Below, one piece after another: positions 25,696 through 38,839 of a DNA stretch of 64,000 nucleotides. Position numbers and translations under genes: made by a program. Each line of letters begins with the position of its first letter. Position 1 is the stretch's first letter. Location of the stretch: assembly GCA_024362935.1 (NCBI GenBank), contig JANCRA010000032.1:4464001-4528000 (forward strand). The letters run 5' to 3'. Under the pieces are notes generated by a model. The model did no database searches. It was not told where the DNA came from and saw only the letters and a list, made by a program, of their open reading frames with translations. Origin of the DNA: Setophaga petechia (taxonomy: Eukaryota > Chordata > Aves > Passeriformes > Parulidae).

Positions 25696-28600
25696 GCAGA
25701 AAAACGCAAACTTAGTCCTTCTCCTGCCAAGCCCTTCCTCTGGCTAATCTGAAATACCTCTTTTTCAGAAAACTGGGAGGGAATGAATCTTGTTTTGTGA
25801 AAGGGGGAAACACAAAGCTGTTGCTTCCTGCTTTCTCCTTACCTCTTCCCACTGCCTACAAGAAAACAAGCTGGCTAAGTTGTACACGTGCATATAATTA
25901 AAGTGAAGCCATTTTGGAAATAATTCCAGTTTACGATGAAAAAGTGACATATTAGCTCGCAAATGATGTGTTTCAAAATTAGAGGTGTGCATAGGTTAAG
26001 TTTAAGTTGATTGTTGAACATAAAATATGTCAATTAAAAAAACCAACAGCCCTACTAACTACTGTCATTTTCAGAACAAGTGAATGAGAACATCAAGTAA
26101 TGAATTGAAATTAACTTGTTTCTCAGTAATCACAGTCTATCTAATTTCTTATGTCTTAAACATCTGTTACTTACACATCAAAGGAAGGGTGGTTATATTG
26201 AAAGAAGCTGGACAGTGTAGCTAGCTACTGGGGAGCCTTCCTTGTCAAACAGAAAATACCCTACTACATCATGAGGAAAAAGGAACCCGAGTTATTTTTG
26301 CCAAGATATATTTTAGTCATATATTCGGTATTTCCACAGAGAATTCCTGCTGAATTATATGTTTTGGGATAAGAAGGCAACAAAAATTAAAGTGATTATT
26401 CATTACAGTTATTTTCATTATATTAATTTTAAAATCAGTTTCACTCTCTTCCCCCCCCCAGTTCCTTTACCTGAAATCTGGATGAAGTGAAGCCTAACTT
26501 CAGTGCAGTGCAATTTAATGGGAGGTTTAGCTAGGAAGAGGTAATGAACACCTGTATCAAAAGTAGTGGTTACCATAAAATGATACGTGTGTTAAATATT
26601 TACCAGATCGCAGTATTATTTTCTGCTCAAAGTTTACGGAACTACTTAGTGTCCTAGGCTTGATGATGTGATAACCCTTGGTAAATATTGATTTTTAAAT
26701 GGTGACCACTGTACAAATTTATACTTGCTAATGGAGGTCCACAAAGCAAACAGTACTAATTGAGCAAAAGCAAGGCACTTCTTCAGCTCATATGTTTGAC
26801 TTGACATATTGTGCCAGACACGATGCAGCTCCCATGTGTCTCCCACCAAAACGAGGGATGTTCACCATAACTCTGGGCAATATGGAGATTTAAAGATACA
26901 GAATAAAATGTCTGGTAATTTTTCCTTGTGTAATGTGCACCTTCATAAAAATGCCAAAACTGTTCTCAAAACACTCATCATTCTACCTTCTCCTAACATG
27001 TGCTTTTGCTGCACACACACTTTCTTTCACATTTTTTTAGTCTTTTAATCTTTGTGTTCTCAAACTCTTTGGAAAAACTCATTGCTAGTAGTTCTAATGG
27101 CAAAGCTTTTCCTCAAACCATGATTCTAAGGATCCGCCTTGTCTTTCCTCATTTCAAACTCACTCATAAGAGGAAATGAAGAGTCACCCTGACATCACAG
27201 GGCTAGATTTTTGGACCACAGAAAGTAAGGTGTTAAGACTCACAGAACACAGATCTCAGTGACATGGGCTGAGATCTGAAGGTGTTGTGGTTGAGACAGA
27301 GACACGCTCCACTTTTAGAAGGCTTCAAACTGTTTTTGTTATAGCATGCCTGCTTTTTTATATTCTTACAAAACTCATAAGTTCACACTTTACCCATTGG
27401 TCACAAAAGACAAAGTGCTTATTGGAATAGGCAGTTGCAGGTTTCTCTTATTTATTCTTCTTTCTTTCTTGTTTCTGTCAACAACCTTGGTAGAAAATTC
27501 TTTCATGGGTAAACATGAATCCTCTTATCAAACTTCTCTCTGGCCCACAGAAGTCGCTGTAAAACCTCTTCCTCATGAAGGGGTTTCATTGCCATTGCAC
27601 AATGGCTTTGAGGCAACATTGGAGAGACCATCCATACACTTGTACTCTGCCAATCTGCACTTGCACTCAGTTATTTTATGCAGAGCAGGAAAGAATTCAC
27701 TGCGCAAGTGATGCAGAGTTACTTACTGGGTGTAAATGCTTTGCCCATGTTCCAAAAATACTTACATACTGCAGTCTGCACACTGCAAGATTCTTCATTT
27801 TAAATGCATAGAATTGAAGAGATTGGGAGATTACTGAGAAAAACTGCTTATGTATTGCTGGACCTTAAATTTCACCCATTTACCCTAGACTGAGCACCCC
27901 AATTAAGGCTGAAGCATATCTTCTGAAAAGAAATCCTAACTTGAGATGAGTTGAATTTTTTTTAAAAAATGGAAAATCCCCAACTTTCTTTAAGAGGACT
28001 TAATCAGATTGTGCATTGCTCCCCTGGTATTTCAAACATGGTGAAAGTAGACATGCAAAAAATTTCTTCTGTCATGTCGTAGAGAAGAAGCAAATCAGTC
28101 ATAGCCAAATTTGGTATATCGTATATAAATGAAAAATAACAATAAAAAAAATAGCTGTGTGCGTGTAGGGCAAATCTTTATCAAGACCTTATGCCTAGAG
28201 AGGAAGCTATTTGGTGAATTATTATAACTAGATAGAGCAAGATTACCTCAAATCAGATTTACCTGCCCTTCTAGCGTCTGCTAGACAGTGAAGAGTTGTT
28301 GAAGAAGCACTAGGAATAAGGCAGTAATGACCCTCCCAGGCTTGCCTTTGTTTAGTCCATTGTAGTGGAAGGAATAAGTAAAACTTAACTCCACTGAGCT
28401 AGTGAGTCAGATACCTTCAGGCCAGAGGTATTTATAGGTTAAACTTATGAATTGTGTGTTTGTATGAATAAACTCCTGATTTAGTTCAACTCTTCACCTT
28501 CTTCTGAAGGGGCACACTTTTCTAAAATATTTCATTATTTTTGCAATGAATTTTATGTTCCATGTAACAACCTACTACAGCTTAGCTTGACAGCTAAAGA

Positions 28601-31470
28601 TCTTTCAGCATGTTACATTCAGGATTTGACCTGTATTTCAAGCATGGCCTCCACACGTAAATGGTAGTATTGCTAGATATTGTGTACCCCTCAGCCACCT
28701 GGACTCAGTTTGAGCAGGATCTCTTTTAGATCTCTCTTTTAATGGTGCTCCAAGCTTATGTCTGTTAGGAAAGAAGTTGTAGCAAATGACCAGTTAGCAA
28801 CCAAGAACATTACTGGGTGTTTTGAATGTTCTTGCTGCTATAATTGCGACCTATTGTTACATTTCTGCAGCTATAGAGCAATTGTATATTTGCATATAAT
28901 ATATGGGTCACTGGTATGAGAATATTAACAGGTGCTTCCAACAATCTTATTGCTTTCATAGACCATAATGATGTGTTATCAAAACCTACAGCATTGCCCC
29001 CATAGTATCTTTACTTCAAAACACTGAAACTGAAGTAGGAAAAAGACATACTTCTGCCTGTTCTAAAGGGAAAGCCTGAGCAAATGTTACTTAGCAAAGA
29101 TACCAGGTCTCACAGTCAGCAAGGGTGAGTAGTGAACAGAACAGAACCTTCTCATTTGGATAGCAGTGAGGGGCTCAGCCTTTCTGTACCATGTCTGGGA
29201 CAGGCATGTCAGAAGCTACACATGCTGTAAAGCCACTTGAGAAGCCTTCCAGAAGCCTGGCTGACAGTCTGTGGAGGTTGTGACTGCTGGAAACCATACA
29301 CTTCAAACTGTTGTAAACTCAGAGAAAATCTCTGCCACAAAATCATGTGGAGCTCAAGGCTTTCAAAAACCTTACTAGTGTATTATTGAAGGCACTTAAG
29401 TCTTTCCAGCAAAGCTTTCCAGCTTGGCTTTCCCAAGGTTTCAGGACTGATCCCTCCAAGGACCACCACCTGTCATATCTGGAGGCAGCCAGCCCTCGTT
29501 GCCCACATGGTTGTGTGAGATCTTGCAACAGCTGAGAAAGACAATTCAGCCTGTGAACTTTAATACACAGCTGAAGTTTAAAAATCTCATGAGAAGCCAT
29601 ATAAAATCAACTGCAGTAGATGCTGCCCTAGAGCCTTACAAACACTGAACTACAACACACAACACAGCAACACAGAAACTGTTTCATAACACAAACCCAT
29701 TGCAATTTCATTTATTAATGGCACAGAAAATCACTAAGGCCAAAAGAGAAGAGAATCTCCAAGTCTGTTTCATCAGCTCCTTGCCAAATTGTGAACTGAA
29801 ATCAGAGCAAAACCTTTAAATCTGAAGCAAAATCTGGCAGCCCCTACAAAGATTTGGGCTGAACTATGTTGCATGACTTCAGCTCCGAATCCAATTTATT
29901 TGTACTAAAGCTACAGTTACTATTAAAAGGTTTGAAGCTAAACATATGAGTCAGTTGAATATAGAAATATATGCATTATTTTTTCTGGGTATATCCTTAG
30001 CTAATAAATGTTACAAACGATTTATTTTTGTCTTATCTTTGTACATTTACTCTGTGTTCTCTATGGTGAGTACCTTACATATTCCTAGCATTCCCTTTTT
30101 TTTCTCCACTACAACTTTGATTCTATGCAAGTGAGATACATCAATTACTTATATTTGTTAATATCATTTAATGGTTCTCTAGGTGATTTTATATATATTC
30201 TCTCCTTTTCTAAGTTATTCAGGTATATAGACAAATGTACATATGCATACATATAGCTTTACAAGAAATAAGGAAAATATTTTACATTATTCTAAATCTG
30301 TGTACCAATTAAATTGTCAAAAGGTTTTGTTATCAGTTACAATGAAATACCTGCTCTACTGACATCACCAGATAAATGCCATCCTGGACTTCAACCAAAA
30401 TTACAAACACCTTTTTCCCCCACAGATATTTTTTTTTTTTTTAGTTTGCACTTCTCACTATATGCAGAAGTTTTAGAGCACAGTAATGTCAGATGCACCC
30501 AGAATACAGAACAATCAAATATTTACAAACAGATGAACGTGATATGTGTGGGGTTTGTGTTGTTTGGTGGGGTATGTTTTTTTTGTTTTTCTTTTTGTTT
30601 AAAGAACAAAACTGAAGTATATCTTGAGCTTTTGGAAAGGTTTGGGAATGATTTTAAAATACCCCAGAAGTAGGAGGAACAGGCTGAAGAAAAGCTGCCT
30701 TTTCCTACCAGTGGCTTGGACAAGGCATTCTATAATGTTGTCCTGCTCATGTAAATGCTTGGATGCTCTGCAGGTCATTTCCCTTGTGACTGAAGGAAGT
30801 CTAGAATTTTTGTTTTTGAAGAAAATGCTTTATAGTATGTATGGACTTCCAGGAACAGTTAGGTAAAACAAAATCATGGGTTGTATTTGAAAATGTTCAT
30901 TCCATATCATCTTCCCGGTCCCCCTCCAAAAAAAAAAAAGGAGAAATAACACAATAAAAATATAATCAGTGGAATTATGAAAAGAAGAAAAGTGTAAAAT
31001 GTGTTTAGAATTTATAAATTTATACTAGTGTTTATATATTAGTTATAATGAGTTTATGTATCAGCTTATAGTAGCAAAACTGATAAAATACGAGCCTGTA
31101 AATGACAAACTTACTTTGTGTGATGGTCTTTCTACTTATGAGACAAAAAATGTTAGAAATAATGATGCATCTGGAGTGTGTGCTTATTTCAAACTCTGAA
31201 AATTAAACTCTGAATATGGAGAAATCCAGTCATAGCACACAAGAGAGAAGACACAATGAGATCACCAGAAGTTTTCCAGCTATGTTATGCAACAACTGGG
31301 GATTATTGTGTGGTTCCTTGATCTGTAAAGGTATAGCAAATTATGTAGTTTTGTTCACTGGTGTGGAAAACAAAAAAAATATGTTGAAGCAAGCTCACAA
31401 TTACTCTTTCTTTCAGGTCCAAGAAAATGTTATATGAAGAATGCCATTTGGTGTAAACTGTTTTTGTTTC
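25696..31470. other. Single-copy sequence, no gene recognised
   Basis: Nothing identifiable beyond short homopolymers (C9 at 26,451-26,459; T runs near 30,429-30,441; A runs near 30,928-30,939) and AT-rich patches (30,180-30,310, 30,950-31,080). Open frames reach about 120 codons (27,346-27,711; 30,314-30,673) but show no domains. Confidence 0.4.
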
Positions 31471-31515
31471 ATAGAATATAATATGTTGGAAGAGACCCCT
31501 CAGGACGACTGAGTT
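31471..31515 (-). mobile_element. Short CR1 3'-end fragment
   Basis: CATAGAATATAATATGTTGG followed by AAGAGACCCCTCAGGACGACTG resembles the extreme 3' end of CR1 (the reversed ATTCTATG-type tail and the TTGGAAG...GACC block). Only about 45 bp are recognisable, which is a typical heavily 5'-truncated CR1 copy. Confidence 0.5.
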
Positions 31516-32400
31516 TTCAGATAATTCTCTTGAAGATGCAGTTGATGAGAAATCTCCTTAACTGATGAGAAATCTACAGTGGTTCAAATACTTCCAACTC
31601 TCTGGATTTAGGCAAATTTGCTATTTTGATTATTTATTTTTCTGGAGTACTTGTGGGGTCTCCACCTTTCCTAAAGAATCACATAACTTTTTTCAAAAGC
31701 CACAAACAAATTGTTTTGGGTTGGTTTTTTTTTTTTTTTTCATGAGACAGTGATTTCCTAGATTTCTGTTAGAGCTACCCCTATTGTAAAACTATGAATT
31801 TTAAAGTGAGAAAAAGATATCTTTTGAGCAGAAGCACTAGATACTTCATTCTCTTATATATATATATCATTAAACACTTGTGGCCCTTTTATTGCTGTGA
31901 CAGCCAATGAAGAGTGCTCAGTCATATCAAGTTTTTAATTGACTACTTAGATTACTTAAAATACTCATATTGCTGGCATGAATTTAAACAATTGGACAGA
32001 GCACAACCAACAATTAGCAGGCAAGACTGGGCAAGCCCAAATGGACTCTGACCTTATCTTCCTAAAAAGACTGAATTTCCACTTTTTAGGCTTCATATGT
32101 ACCAGAAGAAAGAATCAAAAACATTATCAGGGTTTTCTTTTTAGTTCTGATAAGTTAATAGCCTACTTTTTTTTTACCTAATTCTGAAATGTAAAGAATT
32201 CAGAAGTCAGCTAAAATAACAAGGAAATGAAGCGTGGCGGTTTTGCCATCTCTCATTCTTGTTATTCAACCCGCTCAAATTTTCTGCCTAAAAGCTAATG
32301 CAGAGTTTTGCTGCACTTGTGTTGTCTGCCCAAATGGCTTCTAACTGGGCGCTGTCAAGAGTACTCGGTCTCCATCTGTGACATGGACGTGTCAGGCAGA
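31516..32400. other. Single-copy sequence, T15 run, nothing recognised
   Basis: Contains a T-rich run at 31,726-31,740 and a TA-rich word at 31,856-31,868. Sequence from about 32,230 becomes more complex and retains CpGs (GAAGCGTGGCGG, AACCCGCTC, GGGCGCTG) leading into the promoter-like segment that follows. Confidence 0.35.
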
Positions 32401-32495
32401 GCATGCATAAAAGGACACAGTTTCTAACTGCTCAGAAGGAGCCCAGCAAGCCACCAGGGCTCAGGGCAAGCCCAGCCCGGGTGTCTTGCTGGTAA
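32401..32495 (+). promoter_or_regulatory. Weak candidate TATA promoter and first exon
   Basis: CATAAAAGG at 32,406-32,414 is a good TATA-box variant. About 80 bp downstream lies a splice-donor-like TG|GTAAAT at 32,492. Upstream CpG-containing, repeat-free sequence adds some support. No reading frame or gene is recognised. It could be a noncoding-RNA start or chance. Confidence 0.18.
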
Positions 32496-33703
32496 ATTCA
32501 TTGTGCTGACTGACAGTGCCCTGCAGGTCTCACTATTCAAGGGAAAGGTGAACTTTCTCTACAGGAAAATGACCTTTTGTTTTCACCTCCAGTTTTCACC
32601 TCTGAATTTCAGTGACCATCTCAGATAGCAAAAGTTCTCAGCCTGAGCCACCCCAAATGTTCCTTCTTCTCCAAAGAAAATTCTTCTTGCTATTCTGCAG
32701 AAGACCTTAGTTTTAATTCAATACTGACCTTGGAGTATCTAATGATCTTCAAGTGCTACCCAGCTCTGAAATAAGCATCTAATTTTTCATTTAACTATAC
32801 AAGACTAAATATTTAGTTTAATTATTTGTGGGTGGCCATCCATTCTTAATCAGCTCAGAAAATCAATATTTATTGTATTTGTGGAAAACAATATTTAAGG
32901 CTGGAATAGCTCATTAATGAAATAAACCTATATTTTCTCATTACTTCACATTTGTTTGGTTTTAGAGAAAAGTTATGATACCATTTAATCATTGGAAATT
33001 GCTGAACTGGAAGTTTTCAAAATTTCCCTAATTTGAAGTCACAAAAAATTTAATCATGTCCCAAAGCACCCTCTTCATATATTCTGTCCCTGAGTATATA
33101 TGTTAATGTGCATTAATTATATTCTTTCTGAGCACTGTACATGTTTCTGACATGAGGATTCTACATTACAGTGAAGGATTATTGTACTTTTTAGGCCCAC
33201 TGCAGCTAGAGCAGCTTCAATCACTTTAATATATTTTATTACAAGTAGCATTTAATTAAGAGTACATCTACTGTCCATGTGAAGGATCCAATACTGCACA
33301 GGTTTAGGCATATTCTTAATTTTGTGCACTCTGGATAGTCCTATGGAACTTATGGTTTTGTTAAAAGAATAGGATTCTAACCCCCAAAAAACCACTTAGA
33401 CTTTCACTGCTGTATGAAGTGCCTGGCACTGCAGAAGCATGAAAGAGGAATGAGAACTGTGGCTGAGAAAAATAAGATATTTTGGGCAGGATCAGACTAA
33501 TTTCATTTCTGCCTATATTTCATTTTTTAAAAGAAATCAATTTTTTGGTACAGGAAGATATTAGTTTTTGTACCTGAAGAGGTCTCCACAATATGCTGAG
33601 GTATCTCTTCCAGAGTAGGTTTAAGTTGTTTGTATAGGACACTAAACAACCGTGTTGGGATTGGAGCTTTTAACTCCTCTATTGTGAAAAAGAATATTTC
33701 AAA
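32496..33703. other. Single-copy, partly enhancer-like sequence
   Basis: No gene recognised. The stretches 32,800-32,945 (TTAGTTTAATTATTTG, CATTCTTAATCAGCTC, AGCTCATTAATG) and 33,195-33,290 (TTCAATCACTTTAATA, GCATTTAATTAAGAG) are dense in homeodomain-type cores and look like conserved noncoding elements by composition only. Confidence 0.25.
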
Positions 33704-33812
33704 GATATATCTATATCTATCTATATCTATATCTATATCTATATCATATCTATATCTATATCTATATCTATATCTATCTATATCTATATCTATATCATCT
33801 ATATCTATATAT
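33704..33812. repeat. Compound (ATATCT)n/(ATCT)n microsatellite
   Basis: About 110 bases of TATATC hexamers interspersed with ATCT and ATC units. It creates artefactual open frames on both strands, translating as Tyr-Leu-Ser/Ile-Ser repeats on one and Asp-Ile-Asp on the other. Confidence 0.95.
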
Positions 33813-34280
33813 AATTGTTTTAAAGAAAAATTGGAGATAGAAGTTTTTGGAGAGTCAAGAAAATACAATACTAATATTTTGGAGGAAGGGCAGAACAGCT
33901 TTAAAAATTTTTCTTGGTCTGGTACCTGTCATATACCTCATGCATGCCTATTCCCTCTATGGATTTCCTCTAGGTTCCTCAAGGCAGATATAAAGTATGC
34001 TGAACCAAAGAGTTATAAAAAAATCACTATGCAAAGGAGAGGTTTCAGGGTGTTTTCAAAGTCTTGCTAGTTGTTTTGTGCTTGGTTTGTACCTTTGGTC
34101 ACACTCTGTATTAGAGATGTGGCTGCAGGAAAGATGGGAATCTTCCAAGCATGGTTTAGAATGGGGTTGGAAAAAATACAGGATGAACTGATGCTGTGCT
34201 AAAATTTTGGTTTTCTGTTGGAAGTATTTATTAACACTAAGAAATAAAAGGGCTATTGCACATGGCAAAGAAGTATCAAC

Positions 34281-34335
<55 letters not shown>

Positions 34336-34345
34336 ATCTATATAT
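34281..34345. repeat. (ATCT)n tetranucleotide microsatellite
   Basis: Uninterrupted ATCT (GATA on the minus strand) units from 34,281 to about 34,335, with a short irregular tail. Likely highly polymorphic. It lies only 470 bp from the compound ATATCT repeat. Confidence 0.97.
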
Positions 34346-37300
34346 TCAATCACAAATTTTAAAATATTTCCTTCAGAAAGAATGCAATTCCTTCAGAATG
34401 GTGTTGAACTGCAAATTATCTGGAAGCTCATACTGTTTGAAAAACGATTGCGTCCCCTTTCTGTGAAACCACTAGGTGGAGATGTAGGTTTACCAAGCTA
34501 GGATTGCAATAAGCTTAAAAAGAACAAGACTGAAACACGCCTCTTAAAAAAAAAAAAAAAAAAAAAAGAACCAGATTGATAAATTATGTATCTTGTTGGT
34601 TACAAATTCCAACACATCTTTGAAGAAGGAAAAATGGGGAAAAAAACCTAAATGCTCAGTTGTAAAATTGTCCAAGCAAATTATTATTTTTTAAGACACA
34701 AGTTCTGATGTTTAAGACTGAGAGAATAATCACTTCATGTTATAAATTGTCTGCTGCCAATACACACACATTTTCCTTTATTCTTCTACCAGCTGCTAGC
34801 TCACGCTATCAGTGGTCAGGAACAAACAAACAAAAACTACCCCTAAATTTTTTAGCCTGCTTTCAAACTTTCAAACCAGTGGATATATGCCAGCATCTGG
34901 CAGATTTCAGGACTGTTTGCTGAAGTTGAGGGAATTACTTTTAATTCTGGCACTGTTTCAGCAGCATCCTGATATCCGGTATGAGATGTAAAAAACAAAG
35001 TATGATGTTCTGAGCTGCGTCCTTTAAAATAGGACTTGCTTCCTTCTGTCTTTCTGCTATATATGGTTAATCATTGAAAACGAAAATAAGAAGTCGAATG
35101 AAAGAGTTGTTTATTTGTATTGCTTCCACTTTCCTTCTACATAAACCTTTTCTGATTCTAATACTTATCTATGTGCACTGCAGTCTCCCACATCAGACAA
35201 CAAGAAGCTGGCCATTTTACAGCAGGGAAAAAGGATTCAGAATTCATTCTTTCATATTTCTCCTGTTATTTGAAAATGCTCAAGCAGCTCATGTTAGGTT
35301 TTATGATGGGTAGGAAAAACAAGTGCAATCTTGACTTCCACCACTCAGCATCAAAAAGAAGTTCACTAATGTAGTCTATCCTGCTTTCAGGTTCATGTAA
35401 GGGTTCTGGAATTATTTTTTTCCCCTGTTTTTGTTACCATAACTTTCAAAATCCTGTTAGAAAGGATGTAGAAATGAGCTCACCTCCTTTTGAAACATTA
35501 GAAAAAGAAATGTGTGGCAGATATTAGTTTGGAAAGGTCAGTATCTTCATAAAAATGACCCTTCCTTTTCTTTAACCTTGGATCTGCTTTTAGCCAAGTG
35601 TCTGAGATTTAATACCGTTTACTACAGGCCCTGTAATTCCACTAATAGTGTGTGAAAGTCTTAGGTGTAAGTGGGTAAATCATGTATCAGTTCCAGCTTT
35701 TTTTTCTTTCTGATTTCTGTCAAAGTCTTCTTGATTACTGAGGAAAAAATTGGGAATGAAAGTTCAGAAGTAAAATTGAGAATTGCAGCTTTTTAGATTA
35801 CATTGTCCAGTGATGTTATTAATTCTGTCAGTGCCTGCAATTTCTAGGTCTATTTCTAGGGAGGACAGCAGAAATAGGAGTAACTACTAAATATTTGAAC
35901 AAATTAGGTCAAAAGAAGAGAGGCACTTCTTTTTCTGCCAGAAAACTCTTTAGACTCCCACCATCTGACAAACTCCCAGAACTGGCAATGCAGGGTCCTG
36001 CAGCTGTATTCATCATATTCAAGGGAAAACGCAGGCTGTTAGGAAGACAAACAATGAAGCTCTTCCAATAGCTAAAACCATAGAAGGGGAACAATTATAA
36101 TAAGAAATATAAGGGAGCTTCCTTAACATGTGATATTTTAATTTCGTAGGAAGTGTATCCTTGCATCTTAAAAACAATATTTCTCATACTCTTACCCTAC
36201 CCTTCCACATTGCAGTGCTTCACAATTAAGGCTGTTAATAATAAAATGGGAATCCTCATTATTTATGTGGACTAAAAAATCTCAGGCTTCTTCAGGATAA
36301 AGTACTTCAGATCTTGCATGGTGAAAATAAGATTATTAATTGTTTTATTTTTTAGTATTACCACAAGTCCTAAGAAATAGAAGAAGACATAAATCAGTGC
36401 TAAGCAGAAATGCAAAAGGAAAGCTGGTTGGGGAGACAGCAGAGTTCAGTTTTTGACTTAAAAGACTGTGTGATTTATTAATATTATATAAACATCCGGA
36501 ATTTTATAAATACAGGCATCTACACAAGCTACAAGTTCTTGTGTGCAGAAAAGGAAAAAAAAAAAAAAAAAAAAAGGGAGAAAGATCCCTGGGTTGGATA
36601 GAAAGGATAAAGGATAAAGTTAAAGCTTCAGTTTGCAAAGCACTGCTTTCAGGAAGAATCTTTGTTTTTTGAGAAGCAGAAAGAGTCACTGAGGTGAGAG
36701 TATTTCAACTGATGAAGAGCAGCCTGACTGCCTCCAGGCTAACACTTTAGCTCCATCCCAACTAAAACTTGGGTTTGCTATAATCCAGTTCAGATCCTTA
36801 CCCCAACCAACCCCCGCTTCCGCCTTCTCAGCCGACAATCTGCCCATCTTTTCATCCTACATTAGCTCTGAATGCCTCCTAATCAGTTACAGATTTATAA
36901 GGACTACGAAGAGCCCCTGCATTAAATAGCTTTTTCTCCTCAAATGTTGAATATGAAGTTCTTCTTCCAAAGCATTGCCTACTGTGGTCACACATACACT
37001 TACAGAGGTACTTGCCAAAATAACCCAGCAAAGAATTAAGGCTCTTCTGACAGTCAGGGAAAAGAAAGATTTCATCTTAATCTGAATGAAAAGAAAAAAA
37101 AGAAAAAAAAAAAAGGAAATTAAAAAAAGAGTGTTTGGCAGGTGACTCTTGCTTCTAATCTGTAATGTTGCATCTTAACCCTTTTTAAGCTACAATCCAA
37201 GTTTGCCTATGGTCATAGCTTTTTTAATGTCCCTTAACAACCAAATTGTAGTAAGAAATTGAGAGAGGCAAGAGTTTTCCAGATTTAAGATTTAGATTGC

Positions 37301-37440
37301 AGCACAAAAGCTGGGTACCTAAGTTCCCTGTTTCTCTGTCAATCTCCCCTCACAAACAACCTTCCTATCTTCAGCTCTCTCTTTAAAACTATATGCTAAG
37401 ACTGTTGGACTAAGTTAAAATATCTTCTACCGAGCTGTCC
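34346..37440. other. Single-copy sequence with homopolymers, no gene recognised
   Basis: Includes A22 at 34,546-34,567, A21 at 36,555-36,575 and an A-rich patch at 37,088-37,130. No named repeat body precedes the A runs. No exon or domain-bearing frame was found. Confidence 0.4.
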
Positions 37441-37499
37441 CTGGTTTTACTGTCTCATAGGTGCAACGCGCACGCTCGAATGCAGAAACATCCTAACTC

Positions 37500-37600
37500 A
37501 CAGCCACTGTAACAAACTGGAGGGCACAGGGAGGGGGGAGGAGAGGGGGGAGGACCACCCTCTGACGATCACATCTGAGGAAAACAGACGTTCCCCTCAC
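37500..37600. other. G-rich block with quadruplex potential
   Basis: Runs GGGAGGGGGGAGGAGAGGGG at 37,530 onwards could fold into a G-quadruplex. Adjacent CpG-containing words (GCAACGCGCACGCTCG near 37,463) are unusual in this AT-rich neighbourhood. Possibly the outer edge of the regulatory cluster that continues to 44.7 kb. Confidence 0.35.
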
Positions 37601-38571
37601 CTTGAAACCCTCTCTACTTTTAGATGAGAATACATTTGATCAAAACATGATGCCATTCATCTTATGTGGCTGTTTGTCGATCATAGCTCTTGGAAGGATA
37701 AGCAAACCCTATGGAAAGGCATTTATCTAAATTATCCTGATAAAATGCTATCACTCTGTGGGAAAAGAAAAATGAGGCAGAATGCTAGTTTCTACCCAAT
37801 TATACTAACCTGGAGGAAAATCAGGATGTGAAGTTGAACTACACTTAACAAAAGTTGGAGCATCGGTTTCAAAAAAGAAATAGTTTCTTTAAATGAACTT
37901 TCTCCTTCATGAGGATTCAGTCTGTTCCAAAGCAAAAAAGATTAAAAATACGAACTGCCTCTCCCATTCAAACAGCATATAGTTAGTGTTTGTGACTTTC
38001 CCCTTGACAATTAGATAAGAAGATAAATGCATAGTTTCTCTTAATTAGCCTTTCTTAATTAAAAACACCAGAGGTATTTGTGATCATAATGAACTCTTCT
38101 GACAGAATGGTCACTTGTTCTTCTGGATGTCACTCCATGAAAATTAGATTTATTTTTTTTAAGGGATATAAATTCTGTGCTAAGAAAGAAATAAATGATG
38201 CCCGCAAAACAGTGTCCCCTTGGTTTTATCTGAATGAGATGGATGTGTATCTTGTGGGTTTTAGAATGGTGTGGGGCAGTATTAGCCATCATTAGCACCC
38301 CAGTATGGATCCAATTCACTAATTACTTATGCTGTCTTGGTTCACTGAGATTTAAGTACCAAGTCAATCCCATTATCTGCAGTCTTCCAAGCTTGCCAGA
38401 GTCATCCGTCTTTTATGGAAAAAAAAAGCACAAGGGTTATCAATAGGACCCTGAAATACTTGGGATTTTCCCACTTCAGGAGGAGGCAAGATTAGTCCTG
38501 ACTAAAGTTGCATCTTCTCTAAGCTGCTACTTTGGATGTGATAAAAGTGAACGCTGACAATTATCCATTAC
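37601..38571. other. Single-copy sequence, nothing recognised
   Basis: AT-rich, no repeat family. Two overlapping open frames of about 70-86 codons on opposite strands (38,059-38,319) have no domain. Confidence 0.4.
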
Positions 38572-38771
38572 TACATAAAGAGTAGGAGAGAGAGAGAAGG
38601 AGGCAAGAGCAGTGAGGAGAGAAGTCTGCCACACACGCCTGCATCTGTCCTACGGTCGCAGGCAGCTTTTCATATCACCTCAGAGCTACAAATTACAATT
38701 CATCTGTTACAAACACATGATAATATAGTCAGAAATCAGAAATTAAAATATTCCAACGGCCTCAGGCCTCC

Positions 38772-38839
38772 TCAGAGAGAAAGAGAGAGGGAGAGAGGCT
38801 GAGAGGGAGAGAAGGAGGAGGGAGAGGGAGAGTGAGGAG
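38772..38839. repeat. Polypurine (GA-rich) tract
   Basis: Almost 70 bases of G and A only, except for one CT, built from GAGA, GGGAGA and GGAG units. A related GA tract lies at 38,580-38,625. Polypurine tracts can form triplex DNA and often flank promoters. This one directly precedes complex, apparently constrained sequence. Confidence 0.85.

Noticed and set aside
33527..34070. Long ORFs on both strands (113 and 146 codons)
   Set aside because: Their length comes from translating the ATATCT/ATCT microsatellite, which lacks stops in these frames.
33704..34345. Repeated units resembling a CRISPR array
   Set aside because: These are simple ATCT/ATATCT microsatellites with no unique spacers, in vertebrate DNA.
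36555..36575. Poly-A run as a processed-pseudogene tail (also 34,546-34,567)
   Set aside because: No polyadenylation signal, gene body or target duplication was recognisable upstream of either A run on the relevant strand.
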